From IMG/VR virus record IMGVR_UViG_3300027749_000295, positions 1 to 34,886 of that record: a DNA stretch of 34,886 bases, one strand, 5' to 3'. Each line of letters starts with the position of its first letter. The first letter of the stretch is position 1. A model generated the notes under the pieces. It was given only the letters and a program-made list of their open reading frames with translations, was not told the origin of the DNA and did not search any database. Of the stretch, positions 8,012 to 14,178 are shown one piece after another. Source of the DNA: a virus. A program made the position numbers and the translations under genes.

Positions 8012-8803
8012 TTAAAACAAAAGTCTTTCATTGGCCGCTTTTGCTATAATTGGGTTGCGAACAACATTGAGCCCAACCAAATCAAGAGATGATTTTCTTT
8101 CCACCCTAAATGCTATTCTGTAAACGCTACCAACTGATATAATTTCTTCAAGTATTACCTCTCTATAATTTTGCATACCAAAATCTATAATTTTTTTAAT
8201 AATTATATCTTCATATTCTTTTCTGTTTGTTTCACCTATCCCCCAAAAACAGTCTAAATGTTTTGCGGTAATCTTATTTAGTTTTTGAACGGCCAATTTT
8301 GGAAGGGTCACAAAAAGATACCCTTTGTTCATTAAAAGAAAGATGTGGGGGAAATATCTGCTCGGCATACCATAGGGGTCTAGGTCTATTATATCAAACT
8401 TGCATTTATTCCCGACAAGCCCATGTGACTCAATTATACTATCTCCGTGTTCAGCATATACATCTTGCATCTGCATTTTATTAATATACTCCACTCTTTT
8501 TTTGTCTATATCGTAACACAGAACCTCTCCATATTGTTGATAGAGTTTTGTAAGATTCCCCCACCCACAGTTTGTTTCTAAAATATAATTTTTATTGCTT
8601 TCGATGTATCGCTCGATTTGTTCCCATTTTTGTTTTGGGTGATGATGTTTTTCGCTATTATTGTTTTGTGATATTCTTCTGAATTTATGTTTTATGGCAC
8701 TTGTGGTTATATTTAACTTTTCAGCTATATCATCAAACTTCATCCCGTTGTTTCTATAAAGAACAACGGTAGCCTCCATTTCCTTGCTCCAAATTAAATT
8801 CAT
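8012..8803 (-). CDS. HTH-linked SAM-dependent methyltransferase
   Basis: The ATG at 8803 overlaps the HNH stop codon (ATGA) and gives 263 residues. The N-terminus (IWSKEMEATVVLYRNNG, then DDIAEKLNITTSAIKHKFRR) is a helix-turn-helix. The rest is a class I methyltransferase: ILETNCGWGNLTKLY as motif I, VLCYDIDKKRV as motif II and FDIIDLDPYG as motif IV. The DPYG form is seen in Trm1-type guanine-N2 tRNA methyltransferases, but a nucleic-acid N-methyltransferase acting on DNA is also possible, given the HTH. The gene is strikingly richer in A and T than its neighbours, which suggests recent acquisition. Confidence 0.7.
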   Translation of the reverse strand: MNLIWSKEMEATVVLYRNNGMKFDDIAEKLNITTSAIKHKFRRISQNNNSEKHHHPKQKWEQIERYIESNKNYILETNCGWGNLTKLYQQYGEVLCYDIDKKRVEYINKMQMQDVYAEHGDSIIESHGLVGNKCKFDIIDLDPYGMPSRYFPHIFLLMNKGYLFVTLPKLAVQKLNKITAKHLDCFWGIGETNRKEYEDIIIKKIIDFGMQNYREVILEEIISVGSVYRIAFRVERKSSLDLVGLNVVRNPIIAKAANERLLF

Positions 8804-9084
8804 CGCTTCACCATATAATCTTTTGCATAAGCCCACGCTGGGTTCATATGAATCTTGTGGTGGCAATCAAAGCACACCGCCAAGAAGAACTCTACCTCAT
8901 TGAGCCTGTCCCCAAATCTCCCCCGCCTGTGGTGAACTTGGCTGGCTACGCTTGAGCATACTTGGCAGAGGGGGTTCAGAGTTAAGAACTTTATCCTTAC
9001 TTCCTTATACACATCGTTCTGCAACTTCCGCTTTTTAGAGACTCGTCGTAGCGGGGTCTTGCGCTTTAAGGAGGAGCGTTTCAT
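8800..9084 (-). CDS. HNH endonuclease
   Basis: 94 residues from the ATG at 9084, preceded by a very basic N-terminus (KRSSLKRKTPLRRVSKKRK). The core has CQVC, then VHHRRGR as the first catalytic His pair, then CFDCHHKIH, giving a zinc-binding four-Cys HNH fold. A longer reading from further upstream lacks conserved sequence. Small HNH proteins beside terminase genes are common in cos phages and can be needed for terminase cutting. The gene lies between the two terminase subunits with ATGA coupling to the methyltransferase gene. Confidence 0.85.
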   Translation of the reverse strand: MKRSSLKRKTPLRRVSKKRKLQNDVYKEVRIKFLTLNPLCQVCSSVASQVHHRRGRFGDRLNEVEFFLAVCFDCHHKIHMNPAWAYAKDYMVKR

Positions 9085-9151
9085 TCGTCTGAGTCTGGCA
9101 AGATTAACCCCAAGAGACAAAGAATAAACACAATAAACAGGAAGCACTCGT

Positions 9152-9289
9152 TCACTTGTTAATCCACTTCCCAATACACTCGAACAGGGTGACGATCAGA
9201 TAGGCCAGGATGATGAAGCCCCAGAAGGCCACATTGATTAGAACTATTCCTAGCACTATCCCCACGCCTATTTTTAGTCCTAATATCAT
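9152..9289 (-). CDS. 45-aa membrane protein
   Basis: The ATG at 9289 overlaps the small terminase stop (ATGA). The 45 residues form almost entirely hydrophobic helices (LGLKIGVGIVLGIVLINVAF, then ILAYLIVTLF) ending with a Lys-containing tail (GKWINK). This fits one long or two short membrane segments. It has no recognisable family. A holin-like or superinfection-related role is possible but unproven; the position between terminase genes is unusual for a lysis gene. Confidence 0.6.
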   Translation of the reverse strand: MILGLKIGVGIVLGIVLINVAFWGFIILAYLIVTLFECIGKWINK

Positions 9290-9879
9290 TTGAACTCCCC
9301 CTCTGCTTTTTGGATGGTGATAAAGATTTGATCTACCCCTTCTTGGATGGCCACCTTTGCACACTCCGGGTCTGAGGGGTTGGCTCGGGCTGAAAGGGAG
9401 GAGGGCATAGCGTCCATTAGGTTTCGGATTGCTCCGAACCAAGTTGATATAAACTCTTTGACCTCTGCCATCGCAAGGGTGTTGCGCTTTCTAAGGTCGT
9501 GGTTCTCTTTTGCTTCCTCGGCTATGATAAGGCTCTTTTGAGCGTTTATTTGCGAGTCAACCGCCGCCCTCATCGCTACCGCATTACCCTCGGCACTAGA
9601 GTTTTTAAGCATTGTATTCGCTTCTAGCAGGGCTTGTTCTGCCATCTTGATTCTTGCGTAGGGGCTTATCCAATCACCCTCTTCTTCTTGAACCTTTGTT
9701 GACTCTATTTTGATTGGGTTTTTTAGCTTGCCCCCGCCCCTGCCCACTCGTTTCTGATTTGCCATTCTCCAATTTTCTGCATCGCTTTCACTCTGTAATG
9801 GCATCCCCCTTTTTACCATTTTGGAAATCGCCCCTGCGCTTATTCCCCACTTTTTAACGAGTGTGTTTTGAGTGATCAC
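9286..9879 (-). CDS. Terminase small subunit (Nu1-like)
   Basis: 197 residues starting with GTG. The N-terminus has a winged helix-turn-helix of the Nu1 type (LVKKWGISAGAISKMVKRG, then a Trp-containing ENWR turn). A Lys/Gly-rich linker precedes helices with YARIKMAEQALLEANTML and an oligomerisation-like middle (AQKSLIIAEEAKENHDLRKR). Nu1 binds cos-proximal sites and loads the large subunit. No strong Shine-Dalgarno precedes the GTG. Lambda Nu1 is 181 residues, so the length fits. Confidence 0.75.
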   Translation of the reverse strand: MITQNTLVKKWGISAGAISKMVKRGMPLQSESDAENWRMANQKRVGRGGGKLKNPIKIESTKVQEEEGDWISPYARIKMAEQALLEANTMLKNSSAEGNAVAMRAAVDSQINAQKSLIIAEEAKENHDLRKRNTLAMAEVKEFISTWFGAIRNLMDAMPSSLSARANPSDPECAKVAIQEGVDQIFITIQKAEGEFK

Positions 9880-10052
9880 TTGTAACTAGCTTTGAACTAA
9901 GGGTTTCTAAGTCAACTCGCACAAAATAATCGCGCCTCGGAACCTGTTTAGGGGGTATTTTGCCTTTGGAAGCCTCCTAGTACCACCCCCCACCCCACCC
10001 TTCCTAATAGGGTAGATAGCGAGCGATTGCGTGGCCTTGTGGTCGCTCCCTG
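9880..10052. other. Non-coding region upstream of terS: candidate cos/packaging region
   Basis: This is the longest stretch without a gene in the window. It contains an imperfect inverted repeat (10018-10026 with 10043-10051, 8 of 9 paired) just after the stop of the 157-aa gene. A strongly G-rich run on the minus strand (about 9993-10013, G-runs of 3, 4 and 6 separated by T) follows, and then a stretch with the -35-like TTGACT before terS. In lambda-type phages cos lies just upstream of the small terminase gene, so this is the natural candidate. The cut site itself cannot be read from sequence. Confidence 0.45.
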
Positions 10053-10526
10053 TCATAGCTCCCCCCCTGCGTCCTTGTAGGCTTGAGCGATGGGGCGGGC
10101 TTCATCGATGAACTCAGAGCGTTGTTCGGGTGACCATTGGTCGACCACCTTCTTGGCTATCCATTGCTTAGCAAGGACTATATAGTGATGCCACGCACGC
10201 TCGGGTCTAGGGGTGCTGTTCTCGATTGGGTCGGGCAAGATGCCAGCCCACAACGCCAACTGCTTGAGCTGACCCGGTGCTGGTGCGCTTAGGGTGGGTC
10301 TGGCTTTGGCTACCCTCTCTAGTCTGCGGGCTTGCTCACCGTTTATCCCTGCTATGGATAGAATGGTGTCGAGGTCTGCGTCCTCCTTGCGTGCTGATGC
10401 GATGATGTCCCCTGCGTCTGCGGCTAGGGATATGCACTCGCCCATATGTTCCACGGTCTCTGACTTGGCCTTCTCTAATAGGGTGATGGTTTTCTTTAAC
10501 TCGATGCCTGTTTGTTTGTCGCTCAT
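10053..10526 (-). CDS. Unknown protein, 157 aa (helical, possible DNA-binding)
   Basis: A mostly helical, soluble protein. The N-terminal 80 residues (ECISLAADAGDIIASARKE, then LDTILSIAGINGEQARRLERVAKARP) resemble an HTH-containing domain seen in many phage accessory proteins. The C-terminal part contains WSPEQRSEFIDEARPIAQAY. It is the last gene before the presumed cos region. Its ATG is preceded by the AAGGAACAACC leader that also occurs before the genes at 14965 and 15163, suggesting shared translational control. No function assigned. Confidence 0.6.
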   Translation of the reverse strand: MSDKQTGIELKKTITLLEKAKSETVEHMGECISLAADAGDIIASARKEDADLDTILSIAGINGEQARRLERVAKARPTLSAPAPGQLKQLALWAGILPDPIENSTPRPERAWHHYIVLAKQWIAKKVVDQWSPEQRSEFIDEARPIAQAYKDAGGEL

Positions 10527-10544
10527 GTGTGGTTGTTCCTTGGG

Positions 10545-10835
10545 TTATGCAAAGGCTTCGGCCAATTCCTCGGCCTCGACCTCTGCGGGTGGTTCGATCT
10601 CTTGAAATCGTTCTTGGTTAAATCCTCGCTCACGATGGGGCGGTGTGGTTGAGCAGGGGTTGATAAGCCCTTCCAAAAGCACGGCAACCTCCCCCGCCTC
10701 GCCCCTCCAATTCACGCCTACCTCCATTGATCGGATTTGATAGATGCGGTCTTGGATGGGGAGTGCCTTGAATAGCTTGAGGGCTTCGGCTGGGAAGCGG
10801 TCATCCACACAAACCACTTTGCTCCCTACCCTCAC
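10545..10835 (-). CDS. Conserved phage protein of unknown function, 96 aa
   Basis: The pattern VGSKVVCVDDRFPAEALKLF, then PIQDRIYQIRSMEVGV, VLLEGLINP and a GFNQERFQEI close to the end is one I recognise from a widespread family of small phage and prophage proteins. The fold looks like a small beta-barrel with an acidic C-terminal tail (EVEAEELAEAFA). Its start overlaps the end of the 177-aa gene by four bases (ATGA). The function of the family is not known to me. Confidence 0.65.
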   Translation of the reverse strand: MRVGSKVVCVDDRFPAEALKLFKALPIQDRIYQIRSMEVGVNWRGEAGEVAVLLEGLINPCSTTPPHRERGFNQERFQEIEPPAEVEAEELAEAFA

Positions 10836-11365
10836 CGTTTTTTCCCTCCCTTTTTAATGCCCTTGGCAAAGGCATCCTTGTTCCATTTTGGACATTCCTT
10901 ACGCCGGCGTTCATGGATGCGCTTGGCTCGCTCCTTGTAGATTTCCCTAACTCGCTCCGTCCGTTGGATGCGGAGGGTGAGGCCTGTGCGCTTTGTGAAC
11001 TTGGAAATGCGGGCTGATAGGGCGGCTCGGGTGTAGGGCTTGCCTGTCGATGGGTTCATAAATCGGGCGGCCAAACTGGTGAGGCTCTCTGGTGATCGGT
11101 TCGACATCGTGGCTAGAATCGCCTCGTCCAAGGTATCATCTCGCTTATTCTTAAGAGTTGGGTTGTCCGTCTGGCTAGACACAGTTTCTTCTACGATCTG
11201 GGTGAGCATCTTTGCCAACTGGTCTAGGCCAAGTGCGGGGTTCATCGCTTGCATTTGCGAGAGCCGTTCCCTCATTTGATCTTCAAGGGTGTCGATGGTC
11301 TCTGCCATATCTGGGGTGTAGCTTGCCCGAATGGAGTCGGCTGGGTCTTGTCCGTCTGTTTTCAT
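10832..11365 (-). CDS. Putative DNA-binding protein, 177 aa
   Basis: A highly charged protein. The N-terminal half is helical with Met/Gln-rich segments. Residues about 95-135 (SLTSLAARFMNP, then PYTRAALSARISKFTKRTGL) resemble a helix-turn-helix with a basic recognition helix. The C-terminus is strongly basic (ERAKRIHERRRKE and KGIKKGGKKR). This composition suggests nucleic-acid binding. It is coupled to both neighbours by ATGA overlaps. No family recognised. Confidence 0.55.
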   Translation of the reverse strand: MKTDGQDPADSIRASYTPDMAETIDTLEDQMRERLSQMQAMNPALGLDQLAKMLTQIVEETVSSQTDNPTLKNKRDDTLDEAILATMSNRSPESLTSLAARFMNPSTGKPYTRAALSARISKFTKRTGLTLRIQRTERVREIYKERAKRIHERRRKECPKWNKDAFAKGIKKGGKKR

Positions 11366-11511
11366 TTTACTAAGGCCGCCAATCTGATGATTCCGTCAGT
11401 CCAATCCTTGCGCTTGCGTTCCTTGTATGCCTCAGCCAACGCTCCAAACCCACGATGGAGCATTTTCTTCTTCACCTTCTTTGGCTTCTCAAGATACCAC
11501 GGCTTCTTCAT
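11362..11511 (-). CDS. Small basic protein, 49 aa
   Basis: A 49-codon reading frame starts with an ATG that overlaps the previous stop codon and ends in a TGA that overlaps the next ATG, so it fills the gap between two genes exactly. It begins MKKPWYLEKPKKVKKK and contains GFGALAEAYKERKRKDW. About a quarter of the residues are Lys or Arg. Operon fit is the main evidence; the function is unknown. Confidence 0.6.
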   Translation of the reverse strand: MKKPWYLEKPKKVKKKMLHRGFGALAEAYKERKRKDWTDGIIRLAALVK

Positions 11512-11798
11512 TTGATAGCGTCCCGCCATTGGCTTGTGCGCTTTGGCTTCTTGATCTCACCGTTTTCCGATAGGTAGCGAGCGTGGTACTGGATAGCCCC
11601 CTGGCTTTTGTTTAGCGTCTCGGCGATAGTCCGGGTCGGGATGCCATTCGTGATCAGAGTCTTTACTGCGTCTCTCAATAGCTCGATCTTGTCTTGCCTC
11701 TTGGTCGTTGCCATCAGGTTCTCAATATCACCAGCCGTGTATCGCTCGTTGATAATCGCCTTGGCCTTGGCCGCCGAGGATATGAAGGGTTCGCTCAT
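11508..11798 (-). CDS. HTH regulator-like protein, 96 aa
   Basis: The middle of the protein (LITNGIPTRTIAETLNKSQGAIQYHARYL, around residues 48-76) is a good helix-turn-helix: a short helix, a turn and a recognition helix resembling Hin/resolvase-type HTH domains. The N-terminus is helical and may mediate dimerisation, and the tail is basic. It sits in the early region and may regulate this operon. No effector domain is present. Confidence 0.6.
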   Translation of the reverse strand: MSEPFISSAAKAKAIINERYTAGDIENLMATTKRQDKIELLRDAVKTLITNGIPTRTIAETLNKSQGAIQYHARYLSENGEIKKPKRTSQWRDAIK

Positions 11799-11852
11799 CT
11801 GTTGTTGGTTCTATGTTGCAGATTTGTTAAGGCAAGTTCCATCTTTAGGTTG

Positions 11853-12113
11853 TTACAAATAATACTCCGCAACGCTTTTCCCGCTATTCGTTTTCACGGT
11901 GCGCTTGTAGATTGGATGTCCCATCTTTTTCAGATCGCATATCCTACTTGCTAGGCGAAAGCATCTGAACCATTCCAACGCATCGAGAGCCGTGATCGCT
12001 CGCCCTGTTTTTAGGTGGGCTAGGATTCTGGCGTTCTGGTCGTGGCCTTCACTCTGCTTTGGGTGAGTGGTTCGGGTGAAAGGTAGCTCGTATTGCTCGG
12101 CAAGTAATATCAT
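11853..12113 (-). CDS. Helix-turn-helix protein, HTH_39-like, 86 aa
   Basis: The ATG at 12113 overlaps the upstream stop (ATGA); an earlier in-frame start is less likely. The core NARILAHLKTGRAITALDALEWFRCFRLASRICDLKKMGHPI matches the phage winged-helix pattern known as HTH_39: LxxG..IT..eAl..f....LaaRI.dLr..G..I. A short beta wing (KRTVKTNSGKSVAEYYL) follows. Such proteins are common in phage replication and recombination operons and often have unknown targets. Confidence 0.7.
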   Translation of the reverse strand: MILLAEQYELPFTRTTHPKQSEGHDQNARILAHLKTGRAITALDALEWFRCFRLASRICDLKKMGHPIYKRTVKTNSGKSVAEYYL

Positions 12114-12640
12114 TTGATGTTCCTTTTCTTTGCTCGCATAGCTGAGTGTCTGCATTTGGGGAACTCGATTAGATTCCTTCCTGTACCTCGTCTCGCTACG
12201 AATTTATTCTTTATCGCATGATAGACGCTTCCTCTTTCGCAACCCCAAGCCTTTGCAAGTTGAGCCGGAGTAGCCCCCGAATCAATCTGAGTTTTCCATA
12301 GCTCCCAGCGTTTCTTAACCACCTCATAAGAGCGGTTGCTTCTCACGGTTTGAAATGTAGGCAGTAGTTCCTTTGGAGTTTCGATGGGTATGTCATCCCC
12401 TTGGATATGATCTCTGATCATTTTGCGGGGTATTGTGAGACGAATGTTGGCCATTATAGAGGCTAGGTTATCAATCTGCCCTTTGTCGGAGTTCTCCTTT
12501 AGCTTACCGATTATCCCTGCAAGCTGGTTTATCTTGTGATCTTGCAATGTAAACTTATGGCTTTGCATGGCAAGCCTTTCCTCAATTTGCTTGAGCCTGT
12601 AAGCTAATGTACTTATTGCCGCGCTTTCCTCTGTTATCAT
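12110..12640 (-). CDS. Coiled-coil plus HTH protein, 176 aa
   Basis: The start is at 12640, where the ATG overlaps the stop of the initiator gene. The N-terminal 70 residues are a coiled coil (YRLKQIEERLAMQSHKFTLQD, INQLAGIIGKLKE). The C-terminus has a helix-turn-helix (SGATPAQLAKAWGCERGSVYHAIKNK) and a basic tail. Directly after a lambda O-like initiator one would expect a helicase loader (lambda P or DnaC type), but no Walker motif is visible. It may be an oligomeric regulator or an accessory replication factor. Confidence 0.55.
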   Translation of the reverse strand: MITEESAAISTLAYRLKQIEERLAMQSHKFTLQDHKINQLAGIIGKLKENSDKGQIDNLASIMANIRLTIPRKMIRDHIQGDDIPIETPKELLPTFQTVRSNRSYEVVKKRWELWKTQIDSGATPAQLAKAWGCERGSVYHAIKNKFVARRGTGRNLIEFPKCRHSAMRAKKRNIK

Positions 12641-13413
12641 GGACAACCCGCTTTCACCCAATCTTCTCTGCACTTAAAGCCCATTACCTTGTAGGTGGGC
12701 GGTGAGTAGCAACTATTCCGGTGGTTATCATTCATTGGTTTGTTTTCCTTTTTGGTTGTGGTTTGATTCCGTCTCTGACAATTTCGAGCGCAAGCTCTCC
12801 AATCCTTCACGGGGGTCTTGCCCCCAATCTTCCATCCGTTGCTTTCGTAGTAATCGAAAGCCGACTCCGCATCCGTTGCTCCCCATCCGATCTCCTTTGC
12901 ATATGCAGACCAATCAACGCGCGTGGGGCGCAAGCCCTCTCTCTCTTTCTTGTTGTTACTATTGCTCTCGCTCTGACTATAACTCTTACTCTTACTCTTA
13001 CTCTTATTCTGTACGATGGATGGTTCATCTATGGGCGATAGATGGTTCATAGATGGCTCATCTATGGTGCATCTATGGGTCATCCTTGAGGCATAACCTT
13101 CTGCCTTTTGGTTCATCTTCACAAGTCCTTTCTCTATACCAGAGTGATAGATAGCCCCATCTTTTCGGGTAAAAACACCAGCGGTTTCTAGTTCATCGAG
13201 TAGCTTTGTCGCATCCTCACCCACCATTCTGCCTATCTGTTCCGTGGTCGGCGTGATTCCGTTGATGACCAGCCGCCCCCCTTCATTGGCTTTGTAGGCT
13301 AGGCAGAGCAAATGAATCCATAGCCCTTTCGCACCAAGACTCACTAAGGCCAACTTCTCATTCGATAGCCATCGGTTCGGTTCAAAGGCAAACCAGAAAT
13401 TGTCCCGCTTCAT
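12637..13413 (-). CDS. Replication initiator (lambda O-like)
   Basis: 258 residues. The N-terminal winged-helix region (NFWFAFEPNRWLSNEKL, LGAKGLWIHLLCLAYKANEGG, then EQIGRMVGEDATKLLDELETAGVF) matches phage replication initiator/replisome organiser proteins. The C-terminal domain has AFDYYESNGWKIGGKTPVKDWRACARN, a pattern common to such initiators. Between them lies a low-complexity linker of Lys-Ser repeats. The gene itself carries six 11-bp iterons and a polypurine repeat, as in lambda, whose origin lies inside gene O. The expected partner is the host replicative helicase. Confidence 0.75.
   Translation of the reverse strand: MKRDNFWFAFEPNRWLSNEKLALVSLGAKGLWIHLLCLAYKANEGGRLVINGITPTTEQIGRMVGEDATKLLDELETAGVFTRKDGAIYHSGIEKGLVKMNQKAEGYASRMTHRCTIDEPSMNHLSPIDEPSIVQNKSKSKSKSYSQSESNSNNKKEREGLRPTRVDWSAYAKEIGWGATDAESAFDYYESNGWKIGGKTPVKDWRACARNCQRRNQTTTKKENKPMNDNHRNSCYSPPTYKVMGFKCREDWVKAGCP
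12983..13006. repeat. Hexanucleotide repeat (CTCTTA)x4, polypurine tract of the candidate origin
   Basis: Four perfect CTCTTA units, extended on both sides by imperfect units, give a strongly strand-biased tract that is purine-only or nearly so on the minus strand. It encodes the Lys-Ser repeat of the initiator linker. It lies about 12 bases from the iterons. In lambda an AT-rich, strand-asymmetric segment next to the iterons is where the duplex opens. Confidence 0.65.
13019..13084. repeat. Six tandem 11-bp iterons, candidate replication origin
   Basis: Six contiguous 11-base units on the plus strand: GATGGTTCATC, TATGGGCGATA, GATGGTTCATA, GATGGCTCATC, TATGGTGCATC and TATGGGTCATC (consensus KATGGKTCATM). 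The period is not a multiple of three, so it is not just a protein repeat; the protein shows only an 11-residue echo (IDEPS twice). The array lies inside the initiator gene between its two domains, as lambda iterons do inside gene O. Confidence 0.75.
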
Positions 13414-13616
13414 TTGCGCTTCTCCTTGTCTCGTTCCCGGTAGGTCTTGGCTCTGGCCAATAGCTCCTTCGTTACCTTGTGCGAATAGTCGAGGTGTGTT
13501 CTTACATCCTTGAACGCTTCCCGCTGGGCTGGGGTGAGGCTTGCAAACAGTTCCTTCATCCTGCTTGCTAGGTTTTTGTGGAGGTCGCCCACTAATGCCA
13601 ATCGTTTAACGCTCAT
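13410..13616 (-). CDS. Small helical protein, 68 aa
   Basis: A charged, helical protein (LHKNLASRMKELFASLTPAQREAFKDVRTHL, then a basic tail ending RERDKEKRK). Its end overlaps the start of the initiator gene by four bases, so translation is coupled. The central SLTPAQREAF pattern recalls short regulatory or scaffold helices but no family was recognised. It starts inside the end of the membrane-protein gene upstream. Confidence 0.55.
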   Translation of the reverse strand: MSVKRLALVGDLHKNLASRMKELFASLTPAQREAFKDVRTHLDYSHKVTKELLARAKTYRERDKEKRK

Positions 13617-13752
13617 CGTTCCACCACTTTCTTAGTGCATCCCAGCACAGGCCGAGCAAAAATAGCACCCCAAGAAAAACGCCGAATGAAAGCCCTATCA
13701 ATACCCCAAGCTCTACTAGCAACTTGGCGGTGGATAAAAGGAAATTTATCAT
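13606..13752 (-). CDS. 48-aa membrane protein
   Basis: The ATG at 13752 overlaps the stop of the DUF551-like gene (ATGA), which favours it over an in-frame upstream start. Residues 3-36 are hydrophobic (FLLSTAKLLVELGVLIGLSF, then GVFLGVLFLLGLCW), enough for one long or two short membrane helices. The cytoplasmic-looking tail is RKWWNDER. No known family; a small early membrane protein could influence host physiology or exclusion. Confidence 0.55.
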   Translation of the reverse strand: MINFLLSTAKLLVELGVLIGLSFGVFLGVLFLLGLCWDALRKWWNDER

Positions 13753-13922
13753 TTGGGTGGGAGCGGCCACGCCGCCCATTGAATAATTTTTGAAGCCACT
13801 TGCCAATCTCCAATATAGAAGTGCGGTTCAATATACCGCCCTCCCAATATTTCGCCGTCTCGATCAAGTAAGATTTTCGCATAGTTGTCCGGTCTTTCTT
13901 TTGTTGATTGCCATTGAATCAT
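13749..13922 (-). CDS. DUF551-like small protein, 57 aa
   Basis: From the ATG at 13922 the protein starts MIQWQSTKERPDNYAKILL and ends WAAWPLPPK. This is the DUF551 layout: Trp-x-Ser near the start, Pro-containing turn, beta-strands, and a Trp-x-PLP-P end. AAAGGTG stands about nine bases before this ATG. A longer in-frame start at 14027 exists but would overlap the upstream gene by 77 bases and adds only basic residues. DUF551 proteins are common in phage early regions; the function is unknown. Confidence 0.6.
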   Translation of the reverse strand: MIQWQSTKERPDNYAKILLDRDGEILGGRYIEPHFYIGDWQVASKIIQWAAWPLPPK

Positions 13923-13950
13923 TGTCCACTTCACCTTTGGAACTTGGACA

Positions 13951-14178
13951 TCAATCGACACTTGGTGCGAGCCTCCGTATAGCAAGCACCACTTCGTTGA
14001 GTGTTTCTTTTTGAACTTGATCTTCAATGCCGTCTGCTAATTGCTGAACAAGTTCCGCACAACGATTCCTCTCGTTAGCCTCTGCCAACCGCATACCCTC
14101 CCGCATTATTGCGGAAAGGTCGGGGAGCAGGCTCGCCCCTATTGATAATGTTTTGGGTTGCTCAGAAGGGTATTGCAT
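13951..14178 (-). CDS. Unknown small protein, 75 aa
   Basis: The ATG is preceded by GAGGAGGAT, the strongest Shine-Dalgarno in this block, which is itself part of the acidic C-terminal codons of the upstream gene (17-base overlap). The protein is helical and acidic (GMRLAEANERNRCAELVQQLADGIEDQVQKE) with no membrane segment. A helical MREGMRLA-x-x-N-x-RNRCAEL pattern also occurs in other small phage proteins. No function assigned. Confidence 0.6.
   Translation of the reverse strand: MQYPSEQPKTLSIGASLLPDLSAIMREGMRLAEANERNRCAELVQQLADGIEDQVQKETLNEVVLAIRRLAPSVD

Noticed and set aside
8804-8866. N-terminal extension of the methyltransferase
   Set aside because: It reads through the end of the HNH gene in another frame; the ATG at 8803 overlaps the HNH stop and the HTH begins just after it.
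9085-9174. 30-residue N-terminal extension of the HNH protein
   Set aside because: The extension has no conserved sequence and overlaps the end of the 45-aa membrane protein gene; the basic start at 9084 is more typical.
12702-13052. Plus-strand reading frames over the initiator gene
   Set aside because: They are shadows of the initiator gene; their Ser/Tyr and Leu/Thr runs come only from the hexanucleotide repeat.
13019-13084. CRISPR array
   Set aside because: Units are 11 bases and contiguous with no spacers, lying within a coding gene; they fit iterons.
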